NCBI RefSeq assembly: GCF_000718775.1
Contig: NZ_JOCB01000073.1
Location: 1 to 45,434, forward strand
Direction of reading: 5' to 3'
From: Streptomyces sp. NRRL S-31
GTDB taxonomy: Bacteria; Actinomycetota; Actinomycetes; Streptomycetales; Streptomycetaceae
DNA: 45,434 nt
Shown: positions 25,314 to 32,180 of the stretch, piece after piece
How positions within the stretch are numbered: the stretch's first letter is position 1
How the letters are laid out: each line of letters opens with the position of its first letter
Position numbers and translations under genes: made by a program
The notes under the pieces: model-generated
The model's input: the letters and a program-made list of their open reading frames with translations, nothing else
Told to the model about the DNA's origin: nothing
Databases searched by the model: none

Positions 25314-26164
25314 ACGTCCCGCGCGGCATCACATGGCCGTACGCCCTGATCGCGCTGCTCGCCGTTGCGGCCGTCGCCGTCGGCGTGGTGCGACCGCAAC
25401 TGGTCTCGGCCGCCACCGGCGCGAAGAAGAAGCCCGGCGCGACGGCGCTGATCAAGCAGAACCCGCCGCCCACGCTCTTCACCGACGCCGAGATCGCCAC
25501 GATCGGCAAGCAGGCGGCGGCCCAGCGCGAGAAGGCGGACGCCCTCTTCGCCCAGTGGAAGAAGGCACACGGCACTACCCGCGATGACAAGGCGTTCGCC
25601 GCCTGGGCCGCCCAGCAGATCCCGGCACCGCCGTCGGCCGCGCAGCGCACCGCCGAACTCCGTCAGGACCAGCGGCTCGCGAAGGCCCGCACGGCGGCGG
25701 GGAAGAAGGCCGCGACCTGGCTGGAGCTCTACGGCAAGAAGGACGTCTGGAAGCTCTACCTGCACGACCAGCGCGAACTGATCCCCGCCGCGCAGGGCAG
25801 GGCGGAGAAGGCCGAGCTCAAGGCGGCGCTGAAGATGGCCAAGACGATCAGCGACCGACTGGCGGCCAAGGAGAAGCAGCCGGCCCCGTTCGTCCTGGAC
25901 CCGAGCCTGCGCCCCGACAAGCACATCAAGCCCGGCGCCAAGGGCCCGTACTCCTACCCCTCCCGGCACGCGGCCCGTTCCGCCGCGGCTGTCACCTTCC
26001 TCAGCGCCCTCTCCCCGCACCGCGCCGAGGACTATCGGTGGATGCGGGACGAGGTCCTCTACTCCCGCCTCTACATGGCCGGCCACGTCACCGGCGACCT
26101 CACCGCCGGCACTCTCCTCGGCGACCTGATCGGCGACTACGAACTCGCCGTCAGCGGACGCTGA
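25310..26164 (+). CDS. PAP2-like phosphatase with signal anchor
   Basis: A 284-aa protein. An N-terminal helix (about 9-28) and RPQLVSA suggest export or anchoring. A helical, Lys/Ala-rich middle is followed by a C-terminal PAP2/acid-phosphatase core: KHIKPGAKG, YSYPSRHAARSAA (residues 215-227), and SRLYMAGHVTGD (252-263). The canonical PSGH of the family is PSRH (217-220); the SRxxxxxHxxxD histidine is kept. It is the last gene of the cassette. I infer that it trims or hydrolyses polyphosphate, or a lipid-phosphate partner, outside the membrane. Confidence 0.82.
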   Translation: MNVPRGITWPYALIALLAVAAVAVGVVRPQLVSAATGAKKKPGATALIKQNPPPTLFTDAEIATIGKQAAAQREKADALFAQWKKAHGTTRDDKAFAAWAAQQIPAPPSAAQRTAELRQDQRLAKARTAAGKKAATWLELYGKKDVWKLYLHDQRELIPAAQGRAEKAELKAALKMAKTISDRLAAKEKQPAPFVLDPSLRPDKHIKPGAKGPYSYPSRHAARSAAAVTFLSALSPHRAEDYRWMRDEVLYSRLYMAGHVTGDLTAGTLLGDLIGDYELAVSGR

Positions 26165-26429
26165 CTTCCCTGAAGTCCCGGCGATCTGCCCGCCCCGCGA
26201 CTCACGTGGGGCGTGCAGAGCCTGCGCTACTTCCACTCAGCCCTGGCCTCACCGAGCCTCGGTTCCCGGGTGCGCGGAGCGGCGGCCCGGTGTCGAGTGG
26301 GCGTGATGCGGGGTGGTCGTGCATCAGCCGCAGCGCGCTCGCGACGACGGAGTCGTCCGTGGCGCGGTACCAGGCGCCCGCGGCGCGGCGACGTGCGGGT
26401 CCCGTTGCAGGGAGCGACGGGGACGGCTT
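26165..26429. other. Gene-free stretch inside right island end
   Basis: No reading frame with good codon bias or a recognisable domain was found. It is followed by the tandem repeat and the attR-like core. Confidence 0.5.
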
Positions 26430-26451
26430 GGGGGCCAGTTGGGGGCCACAC
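26430..26451 (+). repeat. Tandem GGGGGCCAC/AG repeat at right island end
   Basis: GGGGGCCAGTT is followed by GGGGGCCACAC, 12 nt before the right core. It resembles the left-end pair at 9107-9126 in sequence, orientation and tandem form. Confidence 0.5.
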
Positions 26452-26462
26452 GGTGTCCGGGG

Positions 26463-26498
26463 CAAGGGGTCGCAGGTTCACATCCTGTCGTCCCGACT
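26463..26498 (+). repeat. Right attachment-like repeat (attR)
   Basis: A 36-nt copy of the tRNA-Pro 3' part (9010-9045) with one change in the T-loop (A to C). No intact tRNA is possible here because the 5' half is missing. Confidence 0.82.
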
Positions 26499-26513
26499 CG
26501 TGAGAGTCGCAGG

Positions 26514-26553
26514 TCAAGGGCCGGTTTCGGAGGTATCCGAAACCGGCCCTTGA
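26514..26553. terminator. Perfect 18-bp terminator-type hairpin
   Basis: TCAAGGGCCGGTTTCGGA and TCCGAAACCGGCCCTTGA pair perfectly around GGTA. It sits 43 nt past the stop of the minus-strand NlpC gene and shares its core with the hairpin after tRNA-Pro. Confidence 0.8.
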
Positions 26554-26595
26554 TCATCTCGACCGGCGGTCGAGGGTTACGCGTCTCGCCGCCGG

Positions 26596-27984
26596 TCAGG
26601 CAATGGTGCCCACGTGCATCGAGCCGTCCGGCAGCCCGGCCGTGTAGGTGTCGAAGATGTCACCGTTGCTGTCGATGTTCGTGGCGCTCGACCACGCACC
26701 GGCCGCGCTGCGCACCCGGTCCCAGACGCCGGAGCCCGGTACGACCGCGTCGACGTGCATCGAGCCGTCCGGGAGGGCGGCCGTGGACACCGAGGTGACG
26801 TCACCGTTGGAGTCGATCTGTGTGGCCGAACCGGCCCAGGTACCCGACGCGCTGCGCACCCGGTCCCAGACGCCGGAGCCCGGTACGACCGCGTCGACGT
26901 GCATCGAGCCGTCCGGGAGCGCCGTCGAGGCGATGGCGGAGATACCGCCGTTGTCGTCGATCTTGGTGGCGGAACTCCAGCTGCCCGAGGAGCCGCGGGT
27001 ACGGTCCCAGATGCCGGAGTTCGGCAGGAGGGCCTGGACGTGCAGGGTGCCGTCCTTCAGGCCGGAGGCGGATAGCGCGGTGATGTTGCCGTTGGAGTCG
27101 ATCTGGGTGCTGGCCGACCAGCTGCCGGACGCGCTCCGGGTGCGGTCCCAGACACCGGCGCCCGGGATGAGGGTCTGTACGTGCAGGGTGCCGTCGGGCA
27201 GGGCGGCGGCCGAGACCGCCGAGACGTTGCCGTTGGAGTCGATCTGCGTGGCGGAACCCGCCCAGGTGCCGGAGGCGCTGCGCACCCGGTCCCAGACACC
27301 CGAGCCGGGCACGATGGTCAGCACGTGCACGGTGCCGTCCGGAAGCGTCGCCGACGCCACCGCGGTGATGTGGTTGTTGTCGTCGATCTCGGTGGCGTGC
27401 GCGTCCCAGGTGCCCGAGGCGCTGCGCGTGCGGTCCCAGACCGTGCCGGCCGGGGTGACCGGGTCGTCGACGATGTTCTTGTAGCGGTACGCGCCGTAGT
27501 AGCTGGTGGGCCAGCCTTCGATGCTCGACCAGTTGATGTTGGCGCGGGTCGGGCCGTGGGTGGGGTTGTTGGGGTTGCTTTCCGCGTAGTACGTGAAGTC
27601 CCCGCTCGACTTGTTCGTCCAGCCGGCGAAGATGAAGGTGTGCTCGGCGGTGTAGTCCATGATGTCGCCCGGCAGGAGGCTGGAGAAACTCTCCTTGGTG
27701 GAGACGTCCGGCAGGGTCCACGTGACCAGGCTCGACGACAGGTGCCAGGCCATCGAGACGTAGCCCGAGCAGTCCTCGCGGTAACCGCCGTAGTAGCCGC
27801 CCTGGTTGTACGGTACGCCGGCGTCCACCCAGCTCTGCGCCCTGTTGAGCACCTCGCTGCGGGTGATGGGTCCGTCGACGCCGGAGTCCGCGTGCGCGGG
27901 CAGGGCCGCCCCGAGGGTCGTGGTGGCCGTGACGGCCGCGAGGACGGCCAGGGCGCGCAGTCGGGACGTGCGGGCAATCCGCAT
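26596..27984 (-). CDS. Secreted NlpC/P60-like protein with six 'VWDR' repeats
   Basis: A 462-aa secreted protein. Signal peptide 1-32 (ALPAHA). Residues 40-175 form an NlpC/P60-like or amidase-like domain: the catalytic Cys is probably C72 in EDCSGYVSMAW, and the partner His is H115 in YTAEHTFIFAGW. From residue 181 to the end come six repeats of 47-48 aa, each opening with VWDRxRSASGxW and containing ID(S/D)NG, then LPDGxxHV. The tryptophans of WDR lie at 183, 231, 279, 326, 373 and 421. The last repeat ends MHVGTIA. It probably cuts or binds the cell wall. It has an AGCGAG-type leader before ATG 27984. The same repeats occur in the proteins at 32181 and 34397. Confidence 0.88.
   Translation of the reverse strand: MRIARTSRLRALAVLAAVTATTTLGAALPAHADSGVDGPITRSEVLNRAQSWVDAGVPYNQGGYYGGYREDCSGYVSMAWHLSSSLVTWTLPDVSTKESFSSLLPGDIMDYTAEHTFIFAGWTNKSSGDFTYYAESNPNNPTHGPTRANINWSSIEGWPTSYYGAYRYKNIVDDPVTPAGTVWDRTRSASGTWDAHATEIDDNNHITAVASATLPDGTVHVLTIVPGSGVWDRVRSASGTWAGSATQIDSNGNVSAVSAAALPDGTLHVQTLIPGAGVWDRTRSASGSWSASTQIDSNGNITALSASGLKDGTLHVQALLPNSGIWDRTRGSSGSWSSATKIDDNGGISAIASTALPDGSMHVDAVVPGSGVWDRVRSASGTWAGSATQIDSNGDVTSVSTAALPDGSMHVDAVVPGSGVWDRVRSAAGAWSSATNIDSNGDIFDTYTAGLPDGSMHVGTIA
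26599..27444 (-). repeat. Six tandem 47-48-aa repeats (coding)
   Basis: About 140-bp units encode the VWDRxRSASG repeat of the NlpC/P60-like protein. Neighbouring units are close in DNA as well as protein, for example the two that start with identical GTCTGGGACCGGGTGCGCAG on the coding strand, which suggests recent unit duplication or conversion. Confidence 0.85.
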
Positions 27985-28025
27985 GGTGAACTCGCTTTCT
28001 TCGGAAAGGGAAAAGCGGAGCGGAG

Positions 28026-28070
28026 CGATGGGGTCACATGTGCGCGGCGATGGGGGTCACATGTGCGCGG
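28026..28070. repeat. 22/23-bp tandem duplication spanning a stop codon
   Basis: CGATGGGGTCACATGTGCGCGG (28026-28047) is repeated with one extra G at 28048-28070, and a partial third unit starts at 28071. The second copy holds the end (IAAHM, stop) of the gene at 28057. The first copy encodes the same tail again in the 3' flank. Confidence 0.8.
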
Positions 28071-28926
28071 CGATGACGGACAGCTCCGCCCGGTCACCCG
28101 ACCGCTGGTGGGCCGGGTCGGCCGCGGCGGTCTCGCCCGGCTCGGTGTACTGCACGACCGTCAGCGCCGCCCCACGCCTGACGACGTAGTAGTGGTTGGT
28201 CTGCCGACCGGGCATGGAGATGCCCGCCACGGCCGTCCAGGAGCGTGCGTAGGCGGTTCCGCCGGTCGTGGACGCGGTCCTTGTGACCACGGCGTCCCGT
28301 GGTGCGCCGCGTTGTGCCTGGAAGGCGCGCAGGTCGTGCCGGCAGCCGTCGAAGGCGGTGACGAGGTCGCGGTAGGCGGCGTCGGCGGCCGTGGCGGAGT
28401 CGAAGGTGAACGTGTCCTGGATGGCCGGAGTGTTCGTCTTGCCGACGTAACCCTGCTGCCGCCAGCTGACGGCCCCGTGCACCCAGCCGCACTCGCTGAC
28501 GCCCACGTCCTGGCCGGTCGGCCGGGTGCGCGGCGGACCGACCTCCTTCCAGCCCGAGTGGTGGGCGTCGGGCAGCTGCGCGGCGGGCAGTGGACGCCCG
28601 GCCGGCGAAGCCTTCTTCGTAACCTTCCTCGTGGCCTTCTTCGGGGCCTTCGACGTGGTTTTCGACGTGGTTTTCGACGTGGGGTGGGCAGCGGACGGGC
28701 TGTGGGCGGGGGCGGCCGGGGTACCGGGCGCGGTGGTGGTCCAGTCGCCGCGTGTGTCCGGCTTGGCCTGGACCGGGGAGGCCGTCGCAACGGGCAGCGT
28801 GGCGGCGGCCGTTGCGGGGGGCGCCGGATCGGCGGCGTACCTGACGGCACCGACGGCCGCCGCGGCGGCGAGCGGCACGGCGGCAAGGGCTGTGACGCGG
28901 AGGCGGCCTCGAACGCGGCTGGACAT
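28057..28926 (-). CDS. Secreted/anchored protein with PknH-like sensor domain
   Basis: A 289-aa protein. An N-terminal hydrophobic segment (about 10-30) acts as signal or anchor. It is followed by an Ala/Pro/Thr linker and a basic TSKT-repeat stretch (about 80-108). The C-terminal 170 residues form a domain with two Cys (ECGWVHGAVSW and FDGCRHDLRAF) and the ending GDRAELSVIAAHM. This looks like the extracellular PknH-type sensor fold that binds small ligands or wall fragments, but the identity is weak. GAAGGAG precedes ATG 28926. It lies between the NlpC-repeat gene and the LuxR gene on the same strand. Confidence 0.75.
   Translation of the reverse strand: MSSRVRGRLRVTALAAVPLAAAAAVGAVRYAADPAPPATAAATLPVATASPVQAKPDTRGDWTTTAPGTPAAPAHSPSAAHPTSKTTSKTTSKAPKKATRKVTKKASPAGRPLPAAQLPDAHHSGWKEVGPPRTRPTGQDVGVSECGWVHGAVSWRQQGYVGKTNTPAIQDTFTFDSATAADAAYRDLVTAFDGCRHDLRAFQAQRGAPRDAVVTRTASTTGGTAYARSWTAVAGISMPGRQTNHYYVVRRGAALTVVQYTEPGETAAADPAHQRSGDRAELSVIAAHM
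28649..28682 (-). repeat. 12-bp tandem repeat encoding TSKT units
   Basis: TTCGACGTGGTT occurs at 28649-28660 and 28661-28672, with a third, partial unit to 28682. It encodes a Thr-Ser-Lys-Thr linker in the secreted protein at 28057. Confidence 0.85.
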
Positions 28927-29292
28927 GGCAAGTCTCCTTCACGGGCGGGGGCGTGCCGGCAGGACGGCGTGCGGCGGGCACGGTTCGTCGACGCGCCGAA
29001 GGGACGGCGACGGGCGCCGGAACGGTCTGCGGCATGAGGCTCTCGCCGCAGGCGCCGTAAAGAGACTGACCGTTGGACGGAGTCAGCGGTATGGCTCTGA
29101 GCTGGACAGATGCGTCCGCGGACGGTTCCGGCCAGCAGCAGGTCGCCCGGTGTGGGCAGAGGGACGAGCAGGGGGATCGGCACGGGCGGACGACCGTGCG
29201 TCGGCGGAACCGCGAGCGGGGGCGAGTTCCGGCGGGAGGCCGGGAGGGGCGGTGTCGGCGGGTGCCGGCTCGGCCGGCCTTGCTGCCTCGGC
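28927..29292. other. Intergenic region upstream of the PknH-like gene
   Basis: No gene is recognised in these 366 bp. The minus-strand promoter of the gene at 28926 must lie here. The only structure seen is a weak CTGAC...GTCAG inverted repeat near 29065. Confidence 0.4.
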
Positions 29293-30273
29293 TCAGCCCA
29301 GCCAGCCGCGTTGGGCCGCGCGTACCCCGGCCTCGAAGCGGCTGCGCGCGTTCAGGTGGTGCATGAGTCCCGTCGCGATCCGGCGGGCGGTACGGGGAGA
29401 GACGCCCAGACGTTTGGCGATGGCCTCGTCGGTGTGGCCCTCGGCCAGCAGCCTGACCACGGCCGCCTCGGTGTCCGTGAGCCCCTCCGGGCCACGCCGG
29501 CCGTTCTCGGTGAGCGGCTTGGCGGCCTGCCAGACGCTCTCGAAGAGCGCGCACATCGCGGTCAGTGTGCCTTGGCCGCTGAGCAGGACCGCGCCGGCGG
29601 CCGTGTCGTCGCTGCTGACGGGGCAGACCGCGAGCCTGCGGTCGACGATGATCAGGCGGGTGGGCAGGGTGGCGATGGTACGGATCTCACCGCCGCGCCC
29701 GCTCAGCCACTCCAAGTACTCCAGTGTCCGCGGGTTGTTGCGGACGCTGTCGAGGTAGACGGTGCGCAGCCGCACGCCACGCTCCAGAAGCGAGGTGTTC
29801 AGCGGCCGGGCGGCGGCGATGGACTGCGGCGTGTGCTCACCGTCCGGGGCGAAGGTCATGACCTCTTCGGCCACGTCCCGGGTGAGCCGGGCCAGCCGGT
29901 CACGGATCTCGTCGATGCCGGTGAGCTGCTCCACACCGGGGGCGGTGGTGCGCTGGGCGGCGTGCTCGGCGATCAGCTGGGCGGCCGCGGCCCGGGAGGC
30001 CTCCACGCGCTGCTGCTGAGCGGCCAGTTCGGCTTGCTGCCGGGCGAGCAGCGACTCCAGGCCCACCTCGGGGCTGACGGCGTGCAGGGCACCGGACGCG
30101 TCGTAGGAGTGGCGGACCAGGGCGAGTTCGCTGAGCCGGTCGAGTGCGCGGCGCACCTCGTCCTCTGTCAGTTCCAGTCGTGTCGCCAACTCGGCAACGC
30201 CTTCGGCGCGGTGCTTGAGCATGGCCCGGTAGACCGCTTCCGTGACCGGGTCGACTCCCAGTGCTGTCAGCAT
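29293..30273 (-). CDS. LuxR-type regulator with TrmB-like N-terminus
   Basis: A 326-aa regulator. Residues 8-75 form a TrmB-like winged helix (EAVYRAMLKHRAEGVAELAT, then EDEVRRALDRLSEL). A probable coiled coil follows (LLARQQAELAAQQQRVEASR), then a middle ligand/PLD-like region (about 120-245). The end is a LuxR/GerE helix-turn-helix (LTDTEAAVVRLLAEGHTDEA, then IAKRLGVSPRTARRI). This mix is frequent in Streptomyces. It diverges from a small unknown gene and a secreted peptide gene, which may be its targets or its signal. Confidence 0.88.
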   Translation of the reverse strand: MLTALGVDPVTEAVYRAMLKHRAEGVAELATRLELTEDEVRRALDRLSELALVRHSYDASGALHAVSPEVGLESLLARQQAELAAQQQRVEASRAAAAQLIAEHAAQRTTAPGVEQLTGIDEIRDRLARLTRDVAEEVMTFAPDGEHTPQSIAAARPLNTSLLERGVRLRTVYLDSVRNNPRTLEYLEWLSGRGGEIRTIATLPTRLIIVDRRLAVCPVSSDDTAAGAVLLSGQGTLTAMCALFESVWQAAKPLTENGRRGPEGLTDTEAAVVRLLAEGHTDEAIAKRLGVSPRTARRIATGLMHHLNARSRFEAGVRAAQRGWLG

Positions 30274-30440
30274 TCATCCCCCCGGCCATCAGCGATGTTC
30301 CCCAAATCGAAAGGATCATCGCACAGCATGCTTGGTTGTGGTCGATGTGTGAAGCGGTGTGGCCTTTTCCGGCCTCCGGTACAACCGTCCAAGCCCGGCA
30401 AGTAGCGTGAAATGCAATCCTTTTGAAAGCGTTGACCAGT

Positions 30441-30791
30441 ATGTATCTCGTTCACGCACGACTGCGCCCGCCGGGAGGCGGCGTGCCTCTGCCCCCCGTG
30501 GCCGCCGACCTGCTGCGCGCCGCCGCTCGGGCCGAGGACCGGCTTGAGCACATCAGCCTCCAACCGGCCGCCCAGCCCTGCGCGGTGGTCGGACTGTGGC
30601 TGCGCGTGGAGTCGTTGCGTGAGGCCGAGCAGGTGGCGGCCGACCTCTGCCTGCGGGCGCTGGCCGACGTGCCCGCATTCGCCGGCTGGTCGCTGCTGGG
30701 CGCCGAAGTACCGCTGCTGGCCCCTTCGGGCCACAGCCCCTTCCGGCCTGACATCAGCCCTTCCGAACGTCCTGACCAGGACGGAGATTAG
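30441..30791 (+). CDS. Small hypothetical protein (116 aa)
   Basis: A soluble protein of 116 aa beginning MYLVHARLRPPGGG. It has a regular alpha/beta pattern (EHISLQPAAQPCAVVGLWLR, then ESLREAEQVAADLCLRALAD), like a small ferredoxin-fold binding domain. I do not know its function. It diverges from the LuxR regulator and is upstream of the peptide gene. No clear Shine-Dalgarno is seen; an in-frame TTG at 30423 is the alternative start. Confidence 0.72.
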   Translation: MYLVHARLRPPGGGVPLPPVAADLLRAAARAEDRLEHISLQPAAQPCAVVGLWLRVESLREAEQVAADLCLRALADVPAFAGWSLLGAEVPLLAPSGHSPFRPDISPSERPDQDGD

Positions 30792-30899
30792 TTCCGGGCC
30801 ACAGGGCGCGTCACCGCGGGACGTGTCCGAAGAGGTTGTCCGCTGACCTCGGTCCGTGGCCGGTACTTCCGACTCCCCTGACCAGAAGGACGTTTCGTC

Positions 30900-31097
30900 A
30901 TGCCCGAACTGCGCCTCGCCGTCGCCGCCGCGGTCGCGACCCTCTCCCTGGGAGGCGTCCTCGCCGTCGCCGGTGCTCACATCGCGCACCCCGCTTCCAC
31001 CGCCGTCACCGCCCGGGAACAGTCGCCCGCCGTCACCGCCACCGACGAGCAGCCGGCCGGTACCGCGATGGCCACCGACGACATGATCTGGCAGTGA
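30900..31097 (+). CDS. Secreted small peptide precursor ending DDMIWQ (65 aa)
   Basis: A 65-aa precursor. A Lys-free N-terminal hydrophobic segment (LAVAAAVATLSLGGVLAVAG) acts as signal. It is followed by an unstructured Ala/Thr/Glu-rich stretch and the distinct acidic-aromatic tail ATDDMIWQ. AGAAGGA 9 nt upstream of the ATG supports translation. Its position, after a LuxR-divergent gene and 9 nt before a Tat-secreted protein, suggests a signalling or surface peptide. No family is known to me. Confidence 0.7.
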   Translation: MPELRLAVAAAVATLSLGGVLAVAGAHIAHPASTAVTAREQSPAVTATDEQPAGTAMATDDMIWQ

Positions 31098-31106
31098 GGC
31101 ACCACG

Positions 31107-32117
31107 ATGGCATCCTCCGACCCGCCCTCACGCCTGCCCTCCCGACGTTCGCTCCTGCTCGCCGGAGCGGGTGCCGCCGTCGGGGCCGCTCTGCCGCTCG
31201 GCGGCAACGCCCGCGCCGCCACGCTCCCCCCGGTTCTGGTCGGCGACCAGAAGGCCCGCAAGGTGCTGTTGCTCGACTCGTCGAGGACCGGCTGGGATCC
31301 GGTGGCCGATCCGTCGGTCGTGCGGTGGTCGTTCAGCCCGGACGGCGACTCCCGGTACGCGGACCTCCAGCCGGCCTCCAGCTTCACCTATGTCAGCGAG
31401 GTGAAGGCGCGCACGTCGGGCGGCTCCGTACTGCTGCTCGTCACCGCCTCGTACGGCTTCGCGGCCGTGGTCGAGTACCCGACCGGCAACCGTCGCTGGG
31501 CCGGTCTGGTCGCCGGCTCCGGACCGGGCGACGACCTCAACCCGCACAGCATCGAGTTGCTGCCGGACGGCAACGTCGCCGTGGCGTGCAGCACCGGCAA
31601 CGCCGTCCGCGTCTACGCCGCCTCCCAGGGCCCCGCCGCCACCGCCCAGTTCACCACTCCCTTGACCACGGCTCACGGTGTGCACTGGGACTCCGGCGCG
31701 AACGTGCTGTGGGCGGTGGGGGGCGGCAAGCTCGCCGCGTACACCCTCGACGGCACCCCGGCGCAGCCCGGCCTCACCGAGAAGACCTCCGCCTCCGTGG
31801 ACCTCCCGACGCCCGACGGCCACGACGTGGGCACCGTGGCGGGTTCGTCCGACCTGCTGTGGGTGTCCACCGGGTCGGCGCTGTACCAGTACTCGAAGTC
31901 GGCGCGCACCTTCACGCCCTACGGCAGTTCGGCCTGCGGCCTGTGGGGCGGTGTGAAGGCCGTGAGCAACTACGGCAGCAGCGTCATCTTCACGATGCCG
32001 GACGGCGATCTGAGCCCCGACTGGCTGACCCGCCACGTCCGCAACGCCTCCGGCACCGTCGCCCCGTACACGCTCGCGGACGGCGGCATCTACAAGGCCC
32101 GCTGGTGGCAGCCGTAG
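31107..32117 (+). CDS. Tat-secreted beta-propeller-like protein (DUF6528-like)
   Basis: A 336-aa protein. The N-terminus carries a twin-arginine signal (PSRRSLLLAGAGAAVGAALP, cleavage near NARAA). The rest has blade-like repeats of four strands, for example LVGDQKARKVLLLDSS, VVEYPTGNRRWAG, HSIELLPDGNVAVAC and TTAHGVHWDSGANVLWAVGG, as in DUF6528/NHL-like propellers. There are no catalytic motifs. The GAGG of the upstream stop region lies 7 nt before ATG 31107, so it is probably co-transcribed with the peptide. Confidence 0.82.
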   Translation: MASSDPPSRLPSRRSLLLAGAGAAVGAALPLGGNARAATLPPVLVGDQKARKVLLLDSSRTGWDPVADPSVVRWSFSPDGDSRYADLQPASSFTYVSEVKARTSGGSVLLLVTASYGFAAVVEYPTGNRRWAGLVAGSGPGDDLNPHSIELLPDGNVAVACSTGNAVRVYAASQGPAATAQFTTPLTTAHGVHWDSGANVLWAVGGGKLAAYTLDGTPAQPGLTEKTSASVDLPTPDGHDVGTVAGSSDLLWVSTGSALYQYSKSARTFTPYGSSACGLWGGVKAVSNYGSSVIFTMPDGDLSPDWLTRHVRNASGTVAPYTLADGGIYKARWWQP

Positions 32118-32180
32118 CCCGCTGATCCGACCCGGCCCCCTCCCTCGTCAGGCCCGTGCCTGGAAATGGAGCGATTCTCC

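Noticed and set aside
26230..26500. ORFs covering the right tRNA repeat on both strands
   Set aside because: Poor codon bias, and they run through the attR core and hairpin; best explained as non-coding DNA.
28094..29554. 486-codon minus-strand frame across the PknH-like gene and its upstream region
   Set aside because: It is a frame shadow: low-complexity Arg/Gly/Pro composition and no domain.
30792..30899. LuxR operator between 30791 and the peptide gene
   Set aside because: No convincing inverted repeat was seen in this gap.
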